From: CAYQTK01 sp964420375
GTDB lineage: Bacteria; RBG-13-61-14; DATKZS01
Reading direction: 5' to 3'
DNA length: 10,955 bases
NCBI GenBank assembly: GCA_964420375.1
Contig: CAYQTK010000152.1
Coordinates: 1-10,955, forward strand
The notes under the pieces were generated by a model. The model did no database searches and was not told the origin of the DNA. It saw nothing but the letters and a program-made list of their open reading frames with translations. Shown piece by piece: positions 7,042-10,955 of this stretch. The position numbers and the translations under genes were made by a program. The first letter of the stretch is position 1. Each line of letters starts with the position of its first letter.

Positions 7042-7675
7042 GACTGCCCACCAGCTCTACAAAACGGTACGGCCCGATGTCCCGCGTCTCCAGATCCTCG
7101 CCGTGCTTCACTCCCACGATCATGTTCTGCGAATACTTGCCTCCCACCGGTATGGCAATGCGGCCGCCGTGCTTCAACTGGTTCACCAGCGGCTTGGGCA
7201 CCTGCGGCGCGGCAGCGGTCACCAGTATAGCTCCATAAGGGGAATGCTCCTTCCAGCCCAGGGTCCCGTCGCCTACCTTTATGGCCACGTTATGGTAGCC
7301 CAGCTCGTCAAGTCTCTTCCGGGCGTCCATGGCCAGGTCACGATGTCTCTCCACCGAGTAGACCCATTCCGCAAGCTCCGCCAGGACCGCCGCCTGGTAG
7401 CCGGAGCCGGTCCCGATCTCCAGCACTATCTCGTCACCGGAAAGCTCGAGGGCCTCCGTCATCCGGGCCACCGTGTAAGGCTGGCTTATGGTCTGGCCGT
7501 TGCCGATGGGTAGCGGACAGTCGTCATATGCCCTGCTGCGCATCCCCTCGGGCATGAACAGGTGCCGCGGAACTTTGCGAAATGCCTCCAGCACGCGGGC
7601 GTCGTTGATTCCGCGCCGCTCGAGTTGCATCCGGACCATCTTTTCGCGCTGGCCCGCGTACTCGTTCGCTCCCAT
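7025..7675 (-). CDS. pcm: Protein-L-isoaspartate O-methyltransferase
   Basis: Repairs isoaspartyl residues in aged proteins using S-adenosylmethionine; cytoplasmic. 216 residues from the chosen start. Seen: PLPIGNGQTISQPY (55-67), the substrate-side signature; EIGTGSGYQ (86-94), the SAM motif I; VGDG (134-137); VTAAAPQVP (152-160), motif II. Length is usual for the family. I chose ATG 7675 over ATG 7684: the surE stop and this ATG share an A (TGATG), and GGAGG lies at a normal distance, whereas it is almost in contact with the 7684 ATG. It is translationally coupled to surE, the classical surE-pcm pairing known from E. coli. The 3' end overlaps the YqaA-like gene by 17 bp. Confidence 0.95.
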   Translation of the reverse strand: MGANEYAGQREKMVRMQLERRGINDARVLEAFRKVPRHLFMPEGMRSRAYDDCPLPIGNGQTISQPYTVARMTEALELSGDEIVLEIGTGSGYQAAVLAELAEWVYSVERHRDLAMDARKRLDELGYHNVAIKVGDGTLGWKEHSPYGAILVTAAAPQVPKPLVNQLKHGGRIAIPVGGKYSQNMIVGVKHGEDLETRDIGPYRFVELVGSHGWKE

Positions 7676-8445
7676 CAGCTCCATTCCTCCCGGCTCAGCT
7701 TTTCCCGCAGCCTTTCATACTCCACTTTCCTGGTCAGGTCCAGCCGGAGAGGGGTTATGGATACATAGCCCTGTTCGACTGCCACGATGTCCGAGCCGGG
7801 TATGTCCTCCCCCCCTATGATGGCCCCTCCCAGCCAGTAGGTGGGGTTTCCAAAAGGGTCTTCCTGCACGTGGATGATATTATCGTATTTGCGGATGCCC
7901 TGGGTGGTTATCCTGACTCCTTTAATCTGCTCCGCCGGCAGGTCGGGAATGTTGACGTTTAAAAAAGTACGTGATGAAAGCTCGTCCTTCAAAAGCAGGC
8001 CGGCGATCCGCACGGCGTATTCCGCGGCTGCATGGAAGTCCGGGGATTCACGCGTGGTGTCCAGTGAAACCGCCAGGGACGGAATACCCAGCATGGAGGC
8101 CTCCCGGGCGCCGGCGACCGTTCCCGAGTAGTTGATGTCGCAACCCAGGTTCGCTCCCCGGTTGATGCCGGACACCACCAGTCGGGGAGGTCGGTCGCGT
8201 AGAATATGGTTCACTGCTATATGGACGCAGTCCACGGGCGTGCCGCTCAAGGCGTAACGGCCGTCGCCGCAGTGATACACCCGGAGCATGTGCCGCAATG
8301 AAAGGGAATGGCTGGCCCCGCTCCGCTCCTGGTCGGGGGCCGCGACAATCACTTCGTAGTCAGCCTCTACAAAAGCTCTTTCCAGCTTTGCAAGACCCGC
8401 GGCGTCAATGCCGTCGTCATTTGTTAAAAGGACCCGCAACTTCAA
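7675..8445 (-). CDS. surE: 5'/3'-nucleotidase SurE
   Basis: Survival protein SurE, a divalent-metal nucleotidase acting on nucleoside monophosphates, 256 residues. Seen: LLTNDDG with D10 and D11, APDQERSGASHS with S42, SGTPVDCV (68-74), and VSGINRGANLG with N95; these correspond to the metal ligands of the family. GTVAGAREASMLGIPSLAVS (109-128) is also a family signature. The start is TTG at 8443-8445 (MKLRVLLTNDDG), with a poor ribosome site; a second TTG two codons in (8437-8439) would give MRVLLTNDDG and is about as plausible. The stop overlaps the pcm start by one base. It heads the operon surE-pcm-yqaA-like, with a good promoter at 8476-8505. Confidence 0.95.
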   Translation of the reverse strand: MKLRVLLTNDDGIDAAGLAKLERAFVEADYEVIVAAPDQERSGASHSLSLRHMLRVYHCGDGRYALSGTPVDCVHIAVNHILRDRPPRLVVSGINRGANLGCDINYSGTVAGAREASMLGIPSLAVSLDTTRESPDFHAAAEYAVRIAGLLLKDELSSRTFLNVNIPDLPAEQIKGVRITTQGIRKYDNIIHVQEDPFGNPTYWLGGAIIGGEDIPGSDIVAVEQGYVSITPLRLDLTRKVEYERLREKLSREEWS

Positions 8446-8475
8446 TTTATATCAGCTTTATAAAAGATTCTCTCG

Positions 8476-8505
8476 ATTCTATCCGTTCTTTCTTAAGATA
8501 GTCAA
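8476..8505 (-). promoter_or_regulatory. Sigma70-type promoter of surE operon
   Basis: On the minus strand, TTGACT (8505-8500) and TAGAAT (8481-8476) are separated by 18 bases, each matching five of six consensus positions. Transcription would begin near 8469, leaving a leader of about 24 bases before the TTG start. Confidence 0.6.
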
Positions 8506-8532
8506 ACGAGCGGCGATTACCACCGTAGCCTG

Positions 8533-8552
8533 AAAACGCCTCTTTAGAAGCG
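8533..8552 (-). terminator. Intrinsic terminator after the amidohydrolase operon
   Basis: On the minus strand CGCTTC (8552-8547) pairs with GAGGCG (8542-8537) around TAAA, with one G·U pair, followed by TTTT (8536-8533). It lies 30 bp after the stop of the gene ending at 8582 and before the surE promoter, so it would separate the two units. Confidence 0.45.
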
Positions 8553-8581
8553 CAATATCTTATAATAACCGCTCCGCCCTG

Positions 8582-9517
8582 TCAGCCTGTCAAACTGCCG
8601 GTTAACGCATTCGCCCAATCATAGCGGGGAAAGAAACGGTCGATAAAGCTTCGGGCGGTCTTGTACTGGAGGGCGTCCCTGGCACTGTGGTCGAGCTCGA
8701 CAAGTTCAAGGTCGTGATAGATATGGTGAAGGTTTCCCATTCCCGCGGGGTGGTCGGAGCCGAACATGATCCTGCCCTGGTAGCGATGAAGCCCTTCATG
8801 CAGCTTCCGGGGTATTTCCTCCCCGCCGGGAACCGAGGCGAGAAGCGGCCGGAACTCATCGCGCAAACAGGCGAGCACGTTGGTCGCGTCCAGGTACAGG
8901 TCGGGGAACTCCTCCAGAAAGCCGTATGCCTTTTCAAGCTCGGGAAAGGCCATATGCACAAAGACCATGGGCAGTCGGGGGTATCGTTTGAGCAGCCTGT
9001 GAAGCTCGTCCGCGGGCATGGGCTTATTGTAGAAATCCTCGAAGCCGGTGTGCAGAAAAACCGGACAGCCGGCTTCCTGCAGAAAGTCGTACAGCTCGTC
9101 CATGCGAGGGTCCCAGGGATCGAAGCGCTGCACGAAGGGATGGAACTTGAACCCTGCAAAGGACCCGCCGGCAAGGAGCTGTTCCGCCAGCCGGGCCTTG
9201 CGTGGAGTTTCCGCGTGCATGCTTGCAAAGGCAATGGCCCCCGGCGTCCGGTCGCAGAAGTCCCGGTTAAACTCGTTCAAAAAGTCCGTCTCCTCATCTT
9301 TGAGCGGATAGACGAAGTTGAAAAAATGGTCTACCTGCTCTCTAGCCAGGTCCTGGAGTATGTCTTCGCTGGTGATGTCCTCCGTTAAAGGATGAGACGG
9401 AAAGCCGCGCTTTATCCACCGCATGAGGCCCGCCAGGCGGCGCGGAGGAAGAATGTGAACGTGCGAATCAATGAAAAGCCCGCCAGGCTTTTGCCTTTCT
9501 CCGACTTCTGGAGGCAT
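8582..9517 (-). CDS. Amidohydrolase_2 family (TIM-barrel) metal-dependent hydrolase
   Basis: 311 residues, cytoplasmic, substrate unknown. The amidohydrolase-related pattern is seen as DSHVH (H19, H21), KFHPF (K124, H126), FLHTG (H156), FVHMA (H188) and FGSDHP (D255), consistent with a metal-binding TIM barrel of the COG2159 type, which includes decarboxylases as well as hydrolases. The first about 14 residues (polar, PPEVGERQK) precede the barrel. The ATG has an AAGGAAG ribosome site. It lies 36 bp behind a related gene (9554-10444) with the same motif order, so they form a two-gene operon that probably arose by duplication. I cannot say which substrate it acts on. Confidence 0.85.
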   Translation of the reverse strand: MPPEVGERQKPGGLFIDSHVHILPPRRLAGLMRWIKRGFPSHPLTEDITSEDILQDLAREQVDHFFNFVYPLKDEETDFLNEFNRDFCDRTPGAIAFASMHAETPRKARLAEQLLAGGSFAGFKFHPFVQRFDPWDPRMDELYDFLQEAGCPVFLHTGFEDFYNKPMPADELHRLLKRYPRLPMVFVHMAFPELEKAYGFLEEFPDLYLDATNVLACLRDEFRPLLASVPGGEEIPRKLHEGLHRYQGRIMFGSDHPAGMGNLHHIYHDLELVELDHSARDALQYKTARSFIDRFFPRYDWANALTGSLTG

Positions 9518-9553
9518 TTTTCACTTCCTTAAAAACTTTTTTCCCCTGCAATA

Positions 9554-10444
9554 TTACTGATCAGCCCGTCCCGCAATCTCAGCGAAATTCTTCCATCCCA
9601 CCCTCTCCCCGTCCGCGTCGGAGAGCCTTAAGGAGCTGAAGGTCTGCAGGAAGGGAACATAGTCGAACCTGTCGTTTTCTGCATGCATGTAGGGCCCGTC
9701 AGTGCCGAAAAGACACTTAAAAGCCCCCGCAAGCTCCACCGCCTGTCTTGCTGCGGGAAGGTCCACGTACTGGGTGCTGGAGAGGTCCACGAAGATGTTG
9801 TCCTTTTGTCTCGCCAGCCTGCAGACCTCTGTCGAGTAGGGTATCCCGGCGTGAGCATAAATAATCTTGAGGCCGGGAAACTCGTCCGGCAAAAGCCGGA
9901 AATTTCCCTTTTCTTTAACTCCCAGATGAATAAGCATCGGCCAGTCCTTCTCTTCGCACAAAGCCGCGGTGTCGCGAAGAAGCTCCACCTTGTAGTCGTG
10001 CCAGAAAGGATGGACCTTGACCCCGATCATACCGGGCCGGTCCATGACCCGCAGGGCCTCCGACACCGGGTCAGCCGGCCCGGCAGGGTTTACCCACACG
10101 TAGCCACAGAACCGCTCCGGCCGGCTCTCCACTGCACGGACCACCGCGTCGTTGTCCGGCTGGGGTATGAGCTCGTACTTGGCGCCGAAGATGTTCACCT
10201 TGCCGCCCTTTTTAACGGTGCCGGCGTACATGGCGGTCATGGCCCGGTGCCGGAGATTCTTATCGCTGTGGATATACCTGCGGAAGTAAGGGGTGAGCTT
10301 GGCGGCCCACGCCGGAAGCGGCCGGATGGGAGAACACACCTCAGGGATAAGAGCGGCTTGCGAAATGCCGGCCTCATCCATGCTCCGGACAAGCCCGTCA
10401 ACGGAAACCAGCGACTCCGCCAGGTGATAATGGCTGTCTATCAT
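9554..10444 (-). CDS. Amidohydrolase_2 family (TIM-barrel) metal-dependent hydrolase
   Basis: 296 residues, first gene of a two-gene operon. The barrel begins at the start codon with MIDSHYHL (H5, H7). Other motifs: KVHPF (K143, H145), LIHLG (H173), YAHAG (H198) and FGTDGP (D249). The overall order matches the neighbour at 8582-9517, but the sequences differ clearly. Compared with the neighbour it has an insertion-like region around 38-95 (PLPAWAAKL and following) that might cover the active site. The start is supported by AAAGGAGC on the minus strand about nine bases upstream. Substrate and partner are unknown, and the pair could act on the same or successive compounds. Confidence 0.87.
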   Translation of the reverse strand: MIDSHYHLAESLVSVDGLVRSMDEAGISQAALIPEVCSPIRPLPAWAAKLTPYFRRYIHSDKNLRHRAMTAMYAGTVKKGGKVNIFGAKYELIPQPDNDAVVRAVESRPERFCGYVWVNPAGPADPVSEALRVMDRPGMIGVKVHPFWHDYKVELLRDTAALCEEKDWPMLIHLGVKEKGNFRLLPDEFPGLKIIYAHAGIPYSTEVCRLARQKDNIFVDLSSTQYVDLPAARQAVELAGAFKCLFGTDGPYMHAENDRFDYVPFLQTFSSLRLSDADGERVGWKNFAEIAGRADQ

Positions 10445-10492
10445 GTGCTGCTCCTTTAAAAAGATGACTGAAAAACATTGCAGTGCTACTTT

Positions 10493-10521
10493 ATGTTATC
10501 CCTTCATGCTTTCCGTAACAA
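10493..10521 (-). promoter_or_regulatory. Possible promoter of the amidohydrolase operon
   Basis: The minus strand reads TTGTTA (10521-10516), 17 bases, then TAACAT (10498-10493). Each box matches four of six consensus positions with ideal spacing. A start near 10486 would give a leader of about 40 bases with the ribosome site inside. Confidence 0.35.
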
Positions 10522-10685
10522 GAGATGAATGGGGTGTGCGACGTATTTGGTGGCTGTTGCGCCGGCCTGCTTTTGGGGATATTGATCTGAACGTATCCAA
10601 GAGCATCAGGAGAAAGACAGGGGCAAGAGCGAAGGAGGGAGTGAAAAGAGAAGGAAACCATTGTTGGAAAAGCTTGAAGCGAGCA

Positions 10686-10780
10686 GGGAGTTCGGGGAGG
10701 GCGGCCCACGCGGTTTTGTACTCGAAACTGCGTGGGTGGCAAAGCCACTGGCTGAATGTTCCCCGACCACGCCATCTCCC
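10686..10780. other. Multi-helix structured element, unidentified
   Basis: Four nested or adjacent helices can form together. Outer GGGAG 10686-10690 pairs with CTCCC 10776-10780. TCGGGGA 10692-10698 pairs with TCCCCGA 10760-10766. A 12-bp stem joins 10705-10716 (CCCACGCGGTTT) to 10725-10736 (AAACTGCGTGGG), with one G·U pair and an eight-base loop. TGGC 10737-10740 pairs with GCCA 10744-10747 around AAA. The set resembles a structured RNA or the palindromic end of a mobile or dispersed element. I do not recognise the family, and strand is not fixed. Confidence 0.45.
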
Positions 10781-10844
10781 CACCATCATATTGATTTATG
10801 TAAAAGTAATGCCATAAGCGGAAGTTCAGACAAAACTCTCTTCA

Positions 10845-10867
10845 TCGCGGTATCAGCCGCTCGCACG
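10845..10867. repeat. REP-like element, copy C
   Basis: Differs by one base from the copy at 5798-5820 and lies in the same orientation, ending in CGCTCGCACG. On the minus strand it reads GTGC, then GAGCGG...CCGC with GCGG/CCGC able to pair. Confidence 0.65.
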
Positions 10868-10955
10868 ATTCTCTTCTATCCCCCGAGAAGCATTTGACAG
10901 GGCACTAGTACCGTGTAACATTTATAGTTTCGGATAAAGTCGTTTTAACTTTACT

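Larger units (their letters stand above)
10445..10955. other. Non-coding or unassigned right-hand region
   Basis: 511 bases without a convincing gene. Several overlapping frames of 78-124 codons are open on both strands but show no recognisable domain and no strong ribosome site. It contains the amidohydrolase promoter candidate (10493-10521), a strongly folded block (10686-10780) and a REP-like copy (10845-10867). The last 50 bases are AT-rich. It could include the decayed end of a mobile element, but none is identified. Confidence 0.5.

Noticed and set aside
8507..8525. A fourth REP-like copy beginning CGAGCGGCGATTACCACC
   Set aside because: Only the GAGCGGC head agrees and the palindromic part does not pair; within chance for this composition.
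10699..10756. GEMM-I (cyclic-di-GMP) riboswitch, from AGGGC and GCAAAGCCACTGG
   Set aside because: The 3' half of the third helix is missing, the first stem has no GNRA tetraloop, and the outer pairing differs. No downstream gene is placed to be regulated on the plus strand.
10443..10817. A 124-codon plus-strand frame in the right-hand region
   Set aside because: It overlaps the amidohydrolase start and promoter, has no recognisable domain, is rich in Arg and Trp, and crosses the folded block; a gene is not supported.

Overview
The window reads as chromosome of an anaerobic bacterium, most likely in Desulfobacterota (the former Deltaproteobacteria). This rests on a HdrA-type flavo-iron-sulfur electron transferase that appears to be a selenoprotein, a fused MvhD-like domain, moderately high GC with genuine Shine-Dalgarno sites, and many compact genes. 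No rRNA or marker gene is present, so the placement is an inference. No phage, plasmid, CRISPR array or complete insertion sequence is visible.

Layout. (1) Bases 1-94 are intergenic and carry a tandem hairpin repeat. (2) On the + strand, 110-2569 is one hdrA-type gene interrupted in frame by a TGA at 716-718. The TGA sits exactly where the second Cys of the family's DCSxC motif is expected, and a GATGCC/GGCATC hairpin with a GGTC apical loop follows it. I read this as selenocysteine recoding, not as two genes or a pseudogene. (3) Bases 2570-2749 are a convergent, REP-like repeat-rich spacer. (4) On the - strand, pabA, pabB and a COG1237-like metallo-beta-lactamase-fold hydrolase lie in order (5679 to 2750) as a probable operon; pabAB make aminodeoxychorismate for p-aminobenzoate and folate or pterin synthesis. 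(5) Bases 5680-5844 are a spacer with another REP-like copy and a palindrome. (6) On the - strand, surE, pcm and a YqaA/DedA-like membrane protein with an unusual soluble C-terminal extension (8445 to 5845) form a tightly overlapping operon with a good sigma70-like promoter upstream. (7) Two related Amidohydrolase_2 genes (10444 to 8582, - strand) form a two-gene operon ending at a probable terminator. (8) Bases 10445-10955 hold no convincing gene, but contain a strongly self-complementary block (10686-10780) and a third REP-like copy.

How the parts work together. HdrA would take part in electron transfer or flavin-based bifurcation linked to hydrogenase, formate dehydrogenase or HdrBC partners outside the window. 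SurE (nucleotidase) and Pcm (isoaspartyl repair) are a classic housekeeping and stress pair. PabA and PabB form one enzyme. The amidohydrolases have unknown substrates.

Most worth a second look: the Sec-HdrA with its SECIS hairpin; the three co-oriented copies of a REP-like 23-mer; the multi-helix element near the right end; and the membrane protein with an unrecognised C-terminal domain.
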